From assembly GCA_009929775.1 (NCBI GenBank), contig RZZS01000021.1, forward strand, positions 1 to 37,728: a stretch of 37,728 bases of DNA, written 5' to 3'. The stretch is from Alphaproteobacteria bacterium. Its GTDB lineage: Bacteria; Pseudomonadota; Alphaproteobacteria; Micavibrionales; Micavibrionaceae. Positions 14,618 to 22,289 of this stretch are shown piece after piece; position 1 is the first letter of the stretch; every line of letters starts with the position of its first letter. The translations under genes and the position numbers were made by a program. The notes beneath the pieces were generated by a model, which was given only the letters and a program-made list of their open reading frames with translations, was not told the origin of the DNA and made no database searches.

Positions 14618-14900
14618 AAACCCCATTCCGCCCCCGGTCGATCAGGCGCAAAATGGTGGCGACCAGCGCGCGCTGTCCTTCGACGTAGCGAAGCTGTCCC
14701 TCGCCCGTTTCGGGACCGAACGCGCGCTGGAAAGTCAGGACCTGAAGATGCGCGAGCACCTTCTGCCCGTCGTCACTGGAAAAGAGCCGCGCGAAACATT
14801 TTTCGATGTCGCGCTGCTCCATTTTCTTCGGCGCGCCAGGTCCGTAGACGAGCCCCCTCTCAACTGCCGTCATGGGAGATTTCTGTTTAACCGGAAACAT
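14616..14900 (-). CDS. Small phage head-region protein, Bbp19-like
   Basis: A 94-residue protein with DIEKCFARLFSSDDGQKVLAHL ... LRYVEGQRALVATILRLIDRG, the conserved pattern of the Bbp19-like family found beside portal genes in podoviruses. The molecular role is unknown; a head or connector function is likely from position. AGGAGG lies five bases before the ATG, fixing the start and giving a 14-base overlap with the end of the portal gene, so the two are translationally linked. Its last codons form one arm of the 23-bp inverted repeat. Confidence 0.8.
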   Translation of the reverse strand: MFPVKQKSPMTAVERGLVYGPGAPKKMEQRDIEKCFARLFSSDDGQKVLAHLQVLTFQRAFGPETGEGQLRYVEGQRALVATILRLIDRGRNGV

Positions 14901-16407
14901 TTGCGGCCTCCTGTTGCGCGAGAGGTGGAAGTTCGTTGCGGATCAGGTCGCTCGGCACGCCCATCGCCTGCCCGAGAAAGCGCGCGGCTTCCGGAAGATT
15001 GACGGCTTCCGCGGCCTGCGGCCCCATGGCCAGCACCGAGGAAATCCAGTTGAGCGTATTTTGCACGTTGCGCTGCCCCTGCGCCCTTGCAAGCGGCGAA
15101 CGGTAATCGAGCGCGACGGTGCGTCCGTCGAGATTGACGTCCGGCACCTCGCCGCGCCGCCGCAGGATCGTAAACGCCCGCTGCACGAGCGGTGTCAGCA
15201 ATTCGGCCTGAAGCCGCCCGTAGGTCGCGCCGAGCAGCAGCGCCATCTCGGCGGAGCGCTCGATCACTTCGGTCGCCGTCATCGTCGCCGTCCCGACCGG
15301 CCCGAGCGTATCGGTCAGGAGCGCGTGGCGAATGCGCCCGCGCAAATCCTCAAGCACGATCTGCGAGATATCGAACCGCCCCGGCATCTCGAGCGGCGTC
15401 AGCCCTTTCGAGCCCACCGCCTTGGGAATGATCGAACCCGGTACAAGCTCGATATTGGCCGGATTCAGCACCCCGTCATCGTCCGCCTGCCAAATTCCGG
15501 TGACAGATATGGAGGCGTTTTTTAAAACAAGCTCAACCACTTTGTTGGCGGTTTTGATGTCGGGGAGCGCCTTCATCACCGGCGAACGCCCGTAAATTTC
15601 GCCGGGCGTCTTCACCCAGCGGAAATTGATGACCGGCGAGACGCCAAGGCGCGCGCTCTCGAGCGCAACAGCCTGCGCGCCGACATCGAGCAGGAGCGCG
15701 CTGTATCGAAACGCGCCCTCTTCCGGCAAAACGCTTTCCAGCACCCGGAACCTGAGCTGCGCGTCGCGCCCGCCGTCCTTCAACACGCGCGCCGGAAGCT
15801 CCGCCAGCGGATAGCGCGCCGTCAGTTGCGCGAGCGTAAAATCGGACAGCCGGAACGTGCCGTCCAGAAGGCCGCTCTCCCCCTCTTCGAGCACCGTGTC
15901 GCTCAACGGCACGGCGGAAAAGCGAAAGGCGGAAAAGCCGCCCGGCTCGTTCTCCTCGAAAAACAGACTCGCCGTGCCGCCGACGATCAGATCCAGAAAA
16001 CACTGATGAATTTCGACAGCAAAATTCGAACGATCGAAATGATCCTGAATCGTCCGTGCGGCCTTTTCCAAAACCGGCGAGAGCGCTTCGGATTCCTCTG
16101 GCGACAGGTCAGGGCCGGGCTTCAGCCCGAACCACTGCGACCATGGCGGCGTCAGGTTGGCCAGCAGGCTCGCGGCGAGTTGATCGACCGCATCCAGCGC
16201 GGTGCCGTCGTAAAGGCGCGCCATGCGCGGCTCGCCCGGCGCAAGGCTGCGCGTAAAAGAAGCGCGCTGCGGCAGGGCGTAATCGTAGGAATCCTGCCAG
16301 AGCGGCTCCCAGCCCGCGCGGCGCGCCCGCGCACGCTCATAGCGCCCTAGGATCCTCTCAAGCCGCGCCTCTTCCGGCGGGCGTTCGTTGGGTGCGATAT
16401 CAGGCAT
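14887..16407 (-). CDS. Phage portal (head-tail connector) protein
   Basis: A 506-residue protein starting MPDIAPNERPPEEARLERIL. The run WEPLWQDSYDYALPQR ... LYDGTALDAVDQLAASL ... LTPPWSQWFGL is diagnostic of T7 gp8-type portal proteins, which form the dodecameric ring for DNA entry and exit. The C-terminal part includes TATEVIERSAEMALLLGATYGRLQAELLTPL, another conserved block. GGGAG precedes the ATG at 16405-16407. The longer frame to 16704 overlaps the upstream gene and is rejected. It lies directly after the small RKTLLGE gene and overlaps the next one. Confidence 0.93.
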   Translation of the reverse strand: MPDIAPNERPPEEARLERILGRYERARARRAGWEPLWQDSYDYALPQRASFTRSLAPGEPRMARLYDGTALDAVDQLAASLLANLTPPWSQWFGLKPGPDLSPEESEALSPVLEKAARTIQDHFDRSNFAVEIHQCFLDLIVGGTASLFFEENEPGGFSAFRFSAVPLSDTVLEEGESGLLDGTFRLSDFTLAQLTARYPLAELPARVLKDGGRDAQLRFRVLESVLPEEGAFRYSALLLDVGAQAVALESARLGVSPVINFRWVKTPGEIYGRSPVMKALPDIKTANKVVELVLKNASISVTGIWQADDDGVLNPANIELVPGSIIPKAVGSKGLTPLEMPGRFDISQIVLEDLRGRIRHALLTDTLGPVGTATMTATEVIERSAEMALLLGATYGRLQAELLTPLVQRAFTILRRRGEVPDVNLDGRTVALDYRSPLARAQGQRNVQNTLNWISSVLAMGPQAAEAVNLPEAARFLGQAMGVPSDLIRNELPPLAQQEAANVSG

Positions 16408-16409
16408 GT

Positions 16410-16697
16410 TCACTCTCCCAGAAGGGTTTTGCGTTGCGGCGCGCTCTCGTCGGCCCGCGTCCCGAGGAGGCCGCGAAAGCCGGTCAGAACCGTGCCGAAA
16501 CGGCTGCGGTCGCGCCTCAGAAGACTGGCCGCCCGCGCCTTGGCACGGCTTTCCTCCTCGCTCTCGACCGGCGCGGCGTCCGAAGGTTCGGACGGCGCGA
16601 GGGCCGGAGCGGGAGCCGGTTCCGGCACAGGCTGCCGAACATAGACGACCTGCGGCTGAGAGGACGGCGCCTTGGGTTTGGACGTTAGACTGCCCAT
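16410..16697 (-). CDS. Small conserved phage protein upstream of portal
   Basis: A 95-residue protein with three parts: an N-terminal MGSLTSKPKAPSSQPQVVYV, a Pro/Ala/Glu-rich linker, and a basic end (LLRRDRSRFGTVLTGFRGLLG ... PQRKTLLGE). The ending RGxxxTxxxGxxG ... KTLLG is a common mark of small proteins just before podovirus portal genes. Function unknown; a connector or packaging accessory is likely. AAGGAG stands eight bases before the ATG at 16695-16697. It overlaps the end of the upstream gene by 13 bases, and its stop is two bases before the portal ATG. Confidence 0.78.
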   Translation of the reverse strand: MGSLTSKPKAPSSQPQVVYVRQPVPEPAPAPALAPSEPSDAAPVESEEESRAKARAASLLRRDRSRFGTVLTGFRGLLGTRADESAPQRKTLLGE

Positions 16698-17092
16698 TGA
16701 ACATCTCCTTTTTGTGCTCTGTTTTCGTTTGATTTCTGCAAATGACGGCAAAGCTGCCAGGGCGTCAGCACGTACCGCGCATGCAACCCCAGAACCCGCT
16801 TCACCGCCTCGACGCAGGTAAACACCATCGCGGGCGCGGGACGCCGGTCCGAACGCTCCAGCCTTGCCGGAACGACGACAAGCCCGCGCTCCGCCAGCCA
16901 GTCCGGCAAATCGAAATCCCCCGGCAAATGGTGGTAGACGGTCAGTTCCGTGCAATGCGCGAGCGGATCGAGTGACACCCACCGCCGCCCGTCATGCAGG
17001 ATCAGGAAGCAATGCCGGTATCCGGGCTTCAAAAACAGGCGAAGCCAGTGCAAATCCGTCTCGCCGGTGAAAACGACGTAGGCCGCCATCAC
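16685..17092 (-). CDS. Phage protein, possibly a circularly permuted papain-like fold
   Basis: A 135-residue protein. Conserved-looking features are a histidine in PGYRHCFLILHDG followed by WVSLDPL, and a cysteine at the start of a helix in VFTCVEAVKRVLGLHARYVLTPWQL. The order histidine first and helix-capping cysteine later is that of permuted NlpC/P60- or YiiX-like papain folds, so a thiol hydrolase or a relic of one is possible. This is inference from motif order only. Its start overlaps the preceding gene by four bases (ATGA), and it overlaps the next gene by 13, so all three are translationally coupled. Confidence 0.7.
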   Translation of the reverse strand: MMAAYVVFTGETDLHWLRLFLKPGYRHCFLILHDGRRWVSLDPLAHCTELTVYHHLPGDFDLPDWLAERGLVVVPARLERSDRRPAPAMVFTCVEAVKRVLGLHARYVLTPWQLCRHLQKSNENRAQKGDVQWAV

Positions 17093-17523
17093 CGCGCCCC
17101 CTCATTCTCGTAAACCGTCATATCGAACAGCCAGTGCTGTTCGCCGAGGCGGCGTTTGTGAAGAATGCCCTTCGCGTCCAGCGCGTCTCCGAGCCGGTCC
17201 ATCGCCTCGCTCCAGAGCCGGGCGGCGCGCGCCTCGCGCATACGGCGCGGATCGGGCGGCAGAAACCGCACGCCGTAATGGCGCAACACGAGCAAATGAT
17301 CCATCACCAGACGGCGATTGCGGTAAAGCCGGTCCACGGCCTTGAGAATATCGATCGGCTCGCACGGCCGCGCGACAAGCCCCTGCCCCGCAACGAACCG
17401 GGCCCCCTCCTCGCGAGCCTTCTGCGCGGCTATAAACCAGAACCATGCCTCCTCGGCGGATTCGAACGGGGTTGTGTCGGTATCGGAGGCGGTTTTTTTC
17501 GGAGCATGGATGTCTCGGGCCAT
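17089..17523 (-). CDS. Hypothetical phage protein, first gene of the late operon
   Basis: A 144-residue charged, helical protein containing EEAWFWFIAAQKAREEGARFV, RPCEPIDILKAVDRLYRNRRL and DHLLVLRHYGVRFLPPDPR. This block pattern occurs in alphaproteobacterial phage or prophage proteins of unknown function, sometimes near relaxase or DNA-binding genes, but I cannot name a family with confidence. It is the promoter-proximal gene of the minus-strand late cluster: a TTGACT/CATAAA promoter lies 45 bases upstream. AGGAAAG precedes the ATG. Confidence 0.75.
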   Translation of the reverse strand: MARDIHAPKKTASDTDTTPFESAEEAWFWFIAAQKAREEGARFVAGQGLVARPCEPIDILKAVDRLYRNRRLVMDHLLVLRHYGVRFLPPDPRRMREARAARLWSEAMDRLGDALDAKGILHKRRLGEQHWLFDMTVYENEGAR

Positions 17524-17567
17524 TGCGCGTTCGCTTTCCTGTCCTTTTTGTTCCCTTTATGTTCTCG

Positions 17568-17596
17568 TTTATGCTACGATTGCCGTTGCGAGTCAA
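17568..17596 (-). promoter_or_regulatory. Predicted late-operon promoter
   Basis: On the minus strand TTGACT (17591-17596) is followed after 17 bases by CATAAA (17568-17573). It reads toward the first head gene at 17523 and would drive the portal-scaffold operon. Confidence 0.5.
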
Positions 17597-17629
17597 CAAA
17601 AATTTATGATTATTTTCCTAATCATGTAC

Positions 17630-17658
17630 TTGACTGCACAGACTTTACGGGTTACTTT
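17630..17658 (+). promoter_or_regulatory. Predicted promoter of the transposase gene
   Basis: TTGACT (17630-17635) and TACTTT (17653-17658) are 17 bases apart. AAGGAG (17668-17673) and the ATG at 17679 follow. Confidence 0.5.
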
Positions 17659-17678
17659 TAAATCATAAGGAGTTAGCC

Positions 17679-18650
17679 ATGAACCTGACAGACAAGATAT
17701 ACAATGACGAAACCGCAGCCAGAAAACACCTTGAAGGCATTCGCTGGGTTGACGGCGTTGCGTGCCCTCATTGCGGCGGCGTTGATAACATCAAGCCTAC
17801 CGTCATGAAGAACAAGCCCACGGCTAAGAACCCTAATCCCAAGCCTGTAAAGGGCTACTATCATTGCGGCGATTGCCGTAAGCGCTTTACTGTGCGCACT
17901 GGCACCGTTTACGAGCGTTCACACATTCCCCTGCACAAGTGGGTACTGGCTACACATCTTCTTTGCGCTTCCAAGAAGGGCATGAGCGCACACCAGCTAC
18001 ACCGCATGATCGGCGTTACCTACAAAAGCGCATGGTTCATGTTTCACCGCATCCGCGAAGCCATGATGGACGGCAACCCCGGTCCTATGGGCGGCAACGG
18101 CAAGTCTGTTCAGGCCGATGAAACCTATTTCGGCAACAAGGCCGAAAAGGTCACGGTCAAGACTGACGGAACGCCCTTCCTCAAAAGCGGCAAGGCTGCG
18201 AACAAACGCGCGGTTGTCGGTCTGGTTAGCGAAGGCAAGGCCCGCATGTTCCATGTCTAACGCGCTGACGCATTCACCGTGCGCGATATTCTCGTTACAA
18301 ACGCTAGCCGCGAAAGCGACCTGCACACCGACGAATCCCGCCTTTACGTCAAGGTCGGTAGCGAGTTCTCGAAGCACAAGACCGTCAAGCATTCGGCTGG
18401 CGAATACGTCCGCGACGGTGCGCACACAAACAACATTGAAAACTACTTCTCAATCTTCAAGCGCGGCATGAAGGGCGTCTATCAGCATTGCTCTGAAAAG
18501 CACCTGCAACGCTACCTGTACGAGTTCGATTTCCGCTACAACAGCCGTGATATTTCAGACTTCCAACGTGCCGAAATCTGTTTCAAAGGTGCAGAAGGCA
18601 AGCGCCTGACCTATCGGCGGACTCACTACAGAGAAGCCGCGCAAGCATAA
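17679..18650 (+). pseudogene. IS1595-family transposase with one in-frame stop codon
   Basis: The frame is open from 17679 to 18650 except for a TAA at 18258-18260 (codon 194), giving 323 codons in total. The N-terminus has a zinc ribbon (Cys29/Cys32 and Cys63/Cys66). The catalytic core is of ISXO2 type: Asp147 in QADETYFG, Asp218 in LHTDESRLY, and the HTNNIENYFSIFKRG block with Asn251 and Glu254. The stop separates the first catalytic Asp from the others, so only readthrough would give an active enzyme. The residue lost may have been Glu or Gln (one base change). IS ends could not be fixed: no convincing terminal repeats or target duplication were found. It lies between the late promoter and the S24 regulator. 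Confidence 0.9.
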
Positions 18651-18871
18651 GCCGCGACGCCCTATCAAGAATCGCGACTGATTCCATAAAACGCCCACGA
18701 AAACAAGGGCGATTTACCCGCAATGCACAGTATTGTTTGCTTTTTCTTTATGGGTGCGTCTGCTAGCGTTAGAGCCAAGCGCTACGCTTCCGCTCTCTTC
18801 TAGTGTCTTCGTCCTCTGCCGATTGATTAGCCCTTCCAGCAGCAGAGAGACGGAGTGGAGGCCACCGCGCC

Positions 18872-18917
18872 GAGGGGTCGTTAGTGTTAGCCGCACTTTC
18901 GGCCCCTCTCTTTTTTT
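18872..18917 (+). terminator. Terminator-like hairpin in a 450-base gene-poor gap
   Basis: GAGGGGTCG (18872-18880) pairs with CGGCCCCTC (18900-18908), with one G-U pair, and is followed by a T7 run (18911-18917). It may end transposase transcription or an untranslated RNA in 18720-18917. Short frames on both strands here look non-coding. The remaining 18930-19104 is AT-richer with no clear signal. Confidence 0.5.
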
Positions 18918-19104
18918 AACGTAAACCACTTAAGAAAGTGTTACCCCAGATGGGGAAAACAACCCCAATGCCCTAAAGCTACGCTAAGCCGATTCCCGCG
19001 TAAAGAGTCAAAGTATAAAAATCACTAAAAATAGGGATGCCACTTACCCACACTGTCCACAGAATCATCTTGATGCATATTTTTAGAAAGTCGGCAAGAG
19101 CCCT

Positions 19105-19242
19105 TCAGCGGCTTTTGCTCTCTCCCTTTGATTTAACGCACTTTGACTCCTTATCCTCTTTCTTCTTAGGCTTCGGCGGGGTATTAAGCATATGCTCTAA
19201 TACCTTGTCCCTTTTTTGATCGTCTGTAGGTTTTTCTGTCAT
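19105..19242 (-). CDS. Possible 45-aa lysine-rich protein
   Basis: The frame reads MTEKPTDDQKRDKVLEHML, then NTPPKPKKKEDKESK and a basic end. The pattern LxxMLNTPPKPKK is seen in many small uncharacterised proteins encoded in accessory regions of proteobacteria, which is the main reason to list it. Its ATG (19240-19242) overlaps the divergent ATG of the next gene in a CATG, and no clear ribosome-binding site is seen, so the start or the gene itself may be wrong. Confidence 0.45.
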   Translation of the reverse strand: MTEKPTDDQKRDKVLEHMLNTPPKPKKKEDKESKCVKSKGESKSR

Positions 19243-19858
19243 GGTTCAACATTTTTCATTAAACGAAAAATACTTCCTTTGCCTTGGTGAATTCGTGCAT
19301 TACTTCTCATACGCAGAATATGGCTTTCATTTTTGCCTCAGAAACTATTGCCACAGCATACTGAAACAGCCAAATGACACACACTTTACTAATGTAGTTT
19401 TGCAGTCAATGATAGGCGAAATGAACATAAAAACGATATGCGATAACCTAAAGCGCGTATCTAAGGAGGTTGAAGACCAAAAAACTAATAACTACATTAA
19501 CGATATAATAAAGCAATTTTCAGAAATACAATCTGTGAGAGATTTGTTGGCACACAAACCTGCTAATTATACTGAAACTGTAAACGGAGACGTTCTAATA
19601 CAGATCACAAACTTCGTTACCGCAAACAGGGCAGACAAGGTTGAAAAAATATTGTTACACGCTTCTACATTAAAAAATATGTCCGTAGACCTATCAACAA
19701 TGACGCACCGCATGTATGTGTCTCTTGGTCTCCATAAAAATGGCGCCGACCCCAAAATACCCATCACTGACCCGCAAGAGGTCTTAAATTGTGCATGGCT
19801 ATATAAACCTTCTCAGCTAAAACGAATGAAGGCATTGAAGAAGCAAAATCCTCAATAA
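19241..19858 (+). CDS. AT-rich accessory protein with a HEPN-like RxxxxH motif
   Basis: A 205-residue protein, clearly richer in A+T than its neighbours, so probably acquired. The N-terminus LGEFVHYFSYAEYGFHFCLRNY and the later IQSVRDLLAHKPANY recall proteins of accessory regions and integron cassettes. RDLLAH (Arg-x4-His) fits the catalytic motif of HEPN ribonucleases, which act in toxin-antitoxin and abortive-infection systems. No partner antitoxin is evident unless the tiny divergent gene serves. Function is inference. It ends with a basic tail (QLKRMKALKKQNPQ). Confidence 0.65.
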   Translation: MVQHFSLNEKYFLCLGEFVHYFSYAEYGFHFCLRNYCHSILKQPNDTHFTNVVLQSMIGEMNIKTICDNLKRVSKEVEDQKTNNYINDIIKQFSEIQSVRDLLAHKPANYTETVNGDVLIQITNFVTANRADKVEKILLHASTLKNMSVDLSTMTHRMYVSLGLHKNGADPKIPITDPQEVLNCAWLYKPSQLKRMKALKKQNPQ

Positions 19859-19944
19859 GACTCGCCCCCACTTCAATCATCTCTTCAGTTATCACCGGCC
19901 TGTCACCGTTCTCTTGTACCATATTTGATTCGTGCAGTTAAGTA

Positions 19945-19950
19945 TATAAT
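19945..19950 (+). promoter_or_regulatory. Perfect -10 box upstream of the S24 regulator
   Basis: TATAAT stands about 54 bases before the chosen ATG. The -35 is unclear: TTGATT at 19925-19930 is only 14 bases away, ATTTGA at 19923-19928 is 16. The gap 19859-20003 holds nothing else obvious. Confidence 0.4.
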
Positions 19951-20003
19951 TAGGATTATGTTCCTATTTACCGAGAATGCATTCCCACGCCATAGTCAAC
20001 GCC

Positions 20004-20660
20004 ATGATCTCACACGACGACATCTGGAGAGGAATCGACCGTCTGGCGACCGCGCACGGCTATTCCCCGTCGGGCCTCGCCAAAAAGGCCGGGCTGGACC
20101 CCACAACCTTCAACAAAAGCAAGCGCCACAGCCCCGACGGCAAGCCGCGCTGGCCCTCGACCGAGAGCCTCGCGAAAGTCCTCGCCGTCACCGGCGCAAC
20201 GATGAGCGAATTTGTCGCCTTCATCGACGGCGTCGCCGAAAGCGCGCCGCCACCCTCATCCGCCATGTACCGCCTCCCGGTCATCGGATTCGCGCAGGCA
20301 GGGCGCGCGGGCTATTTCGACGAGGACGGCTATCCGTCGGGTCAGGGCTGGGACGAGGTCGATTTTCCCGTGCGATACACCGGCAAGGATTCCTGCATCT
20401 ACGCGCTTGAAGTCAGTGGGGATTCGATGGAGCCGCTCTACCGCGCGGGCGACCTGCTGATCGTCTCGCCGGACGCGGGAGTCCGGCGCGGCGACCGCGT
20501 CGTCGTCAAAACGAAAGGCGGCGAAGTCATGGCCAAGGAACTTTCCCGCCAGACCGCGAGCCGCCTCGACCTCAAATCCCTTAACCCCGCCCACGAAACC
20601 ATCACCCTGCCCGCCGATAAAGTCGTCTGGATGGTCCGGGTGTTGTGGGTGAGTCAGTAG
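20004..20660 (+). CDS. HTH regulator with S24 (LexA/CI-like) peptidase domain
   Basis: A 218-residue protein. Residues 1-75 are an XRE-type helix-turn-helix (MISHDDIWRGIDRLATAHGYSPSGLAKKAGLDPTTFN is the conserved alphaproteobacterial version). Residues 90-215 are an S24 domain with catalytic Ser141 in GDSMEP and Lys178 in VMAKEL; Ala-Gly pairs at 99-100 and 102-103 could be the self-cleavage site. It may be the prophage repressor or a host stress regulator; this form is widespread in hosts, so I lean to a host gene beside the prophage edge. The frame extends to ATG 19977, but 20004 fits homologue starts as I recall them. Confidence 0.85.
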   Translation: MISHDDIWRGIDRLATAHGYSPSGLAKKAGLDPTTFNKSKRHSPDGKPRWPSTESLAKVLAVTGATMSEFVAFIDGVAESAPPPSSAMYRLPVIGFAQAGRAGYFDEDGYPSGQGWDEVDFPVRYTGKDSCIYALEVSGDSMEPLYRAGDLLIVSPDAGVRRGDRVVVKTKGGEVMAKELSRQTASRLDLKSLNPAHETITLPADKVVWMVRVLWVSQ

Positions 20661-20832
20661 ATTCGTCTCCCGATTTCACCTCTCCCCGTGGAGAGAGGTC
20701 AACGCGAAACGGCAGGTGAGGGGCATTGCGTCCATTCGCTATTACCCCCAACCCAAATCCAACAAACACTTGAAAAACCCCGCCATGGGCCCGATAGTGG
20801 GCCGTAAAGCACAGTCACTTGATGGGGGCACG

Positions 20833-21504
20833 ATGTCCGATAAGACGGTCGCGCAGGAAACCGCGAAAATCCTGCTGGATACGAAATCCGTTCTGTTCAA
20901 CTCGAGGGAGCCTTTCACCTATACCTCCGGCAAAATCGGCCCCGTTTATACGGACTGCCGCCGCCTGATCGCCTTTCCGGACGAGCGCACACGGCTGATG
21001 GCTTTTGCCGCCGAGACGCTGATGAACGAGGTCGGCCTCGAGAATATCGGCTATGTCGCGGGCGGCGAAACGGCCGGGATTCCCTATGCCGCCTTCATCG
21101 CCGACCGACTGGACAAGCCGATGCTTTATGTGCGCAAGAAGCCGAAGGGCTTCGGCCGCATGGCGCAAATCGAGGGCCATATCGGGGACGAACCGAACCC
21201 GAAGGCCATTCTTGTCGAAGACCTCCAGACCGACGGCGGCTCCAAGAAAGTTTTCATCGACGCCCTGCGCGAAGCCGGTTGCACGGTCGAGCATTCCTTC
21301 GTCGTCTTCCATTACGGCATCTTCCCCGCAAGCGAAGCGAACATGAAAGCAATGGGCGTCACGCTGCACGCGCTGTGCACCTGGTGGGACGTGCTGGCCT
21401 ACGCGAAGGCAAAAAATTATTTCGACGCCGAAACTCTTGTGGAAGTCGAGAGCTTTCTGAAGGATCCGGAAGGCTGGCGCGCCCGCCGGACGACAGAAGG
21501 GTAA
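20833..21504 (+). CDS. pyrE: Orotate phosphoribosyltransferase
   Basis: A 223-residue enzyme converting orotate and PRPP to orotidine 5'-phosphate in pyrimidine synthesis. The PRPP-binding loop is clear ([14 protein letters not shown]), with [14 protein letters not shown] near the N-terminus and [13 protein letters not shown] in the core. Length is normal. The ATG at 20833 follows GGGGG; the longer frame from 20716 is unlikely. It is followed after four bases by nadK, so the two form an operon. A small hairpin (ACCTCTC/GAGAGGT, about 20680-20700) lies upstream, in a gap with no other gene. Confidence 0.95.
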   Translation: MSDKTVAQETAKILLDTKSVLFNSREPFTYTSGKIGPVYTDCRRLIAFPDERTRLMAFAAETLMNEVGLENIGYVAGGETAGIPYAAFIADRLDKPMLYVRKKPKGFGRMAQIEGHIGDEPNPKAILVEDLQTDGGSKKVFIDALREAGCTVEHSFVVFHYGIFPASEANMKAMGVTLHALCTWWDVLAYAKAKNYFDAETLVEVESFLKDPEGWRARRTTEG

Positions 21505-21508
21505 CGCC

Positions 21509-22279
21509 ATGACCGGCGCAACCCGCTTCGCCTTTTTCGCTTCCGACACCGACGGTGCCATTGAAGCCGCCGAAAACCTGCGCGAACTTTACGGCGAATC
21601 CGGCCCTGAAGACGCAGACGTCTTCGTTGTCCTTGGCGGCGACGGGACGATGCTGGAAACGTTGCATAAAACCATCGATCTCGACAAGCCGGTTTACGGC
21701 ATGAATCGCGGCTCAGTCGGTTTTCTGCTCAATCCCTACCGGAAGGAGGGACTGACAGACCGCGTCGCCCGGTCCGAATCCGTGACGATCCATCCGCTTC
21801 GCATGAAGGCAACCGCGCTCGACGGCACCATTCACGAAGCTCTTGCTTTTAATGAGGTCTCGCTGTTCCGGGAATCGCGCTACGCCGCAAAAATTTCGAT
21901 CACCGTCGACGATGTCGAACGACTTGAAGAACTGGTCTGCGACGGCGTTCTTGTCTCGACTCCCGCCGGAAGCACGGCCTACAACCTCTCTGCCCACGGC
22001 CCGATTCTACCGCTAAAAGCGGAACTGCTGGCGATCACACCTATTAGTGCCTTCCGCCCCCGCCGCTGGCGCGGCGCGCTTCTTCCCGGAAACTCGACCA
22101 TCCGCTTCAAAGCGGCCTCGCCCGAAAAACGCCCGGTCAGCGCCGCGGCCGACTTCATCGAAGTTCGCGACATCGCCGAAGTCGCCATTCACGAATCCCG
22201 CTCGATTTCCCGTACGCTCCTGTTCGACCCGGATCACAATCTTGAGGAGAGGATACTGAAGGAACAGTTTCTGGTTTGA
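21509..22279 (+). CDS. nadK: NAD kinase
   Basis: A 256-residue enzyme that phosphorylates NAD to NADP. The diagnostic GGDGT (residues 43-47), [12 protein letters not shown] and the long block [25 protein letters not shown] are all present; the last contributes to substrate binding. Length matches the short alphaproteobacterial form. It starts four bases after pyrE and ends ten bases before a convergent gene. An inverted GCCCGGG/CCCGGGC (22282-22303) lies at the junction but lacks a T tract. Confidence 0.95.
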   Translation: MTGATRFAFFASDTDGAIEAAENLRELYGESGPEDADVFVVLGGDGTMLETLHKTIDLDKPVYGMNRGSVGFLLNPYRKEGLTDRVARSESVTIHPLRMKATALDGTIHEALAFNEVSLFRESRYAAKISITVDDVERLEELVCDGVLVSTPAGSTAYNLSAHGPILPLKAELLAITPISAFRPRRWRGALLPGNSTIRFKAASPEKRPVSAAADFIEVRDIAEVAIHESRSISRTLLFDPDHNLEERILKEQFLV

Positions 22280-22289
22280 ATGCCCGGGA

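Noticed and set aside
17597..18740. Terminal inverted repeats for the IS1595-like element
   Set aside because: TGCACAG occurs near both ends, but no alignment gave a convincing inverted repeat or 8-bp target duplication, so IS ends are not given.
18714..18929. Short open frames on both strands after the transposase
   Set aside because: No ribosome-binding site, odd composition, and the region ends in a terminator; better read as non-coding.
19037..19219. A 60-codon plus-strand frame
   Set aside because: No ribosome-binding site and unlikely composition; the minus-strand 45-aa frame in the same place looks more protein-like.
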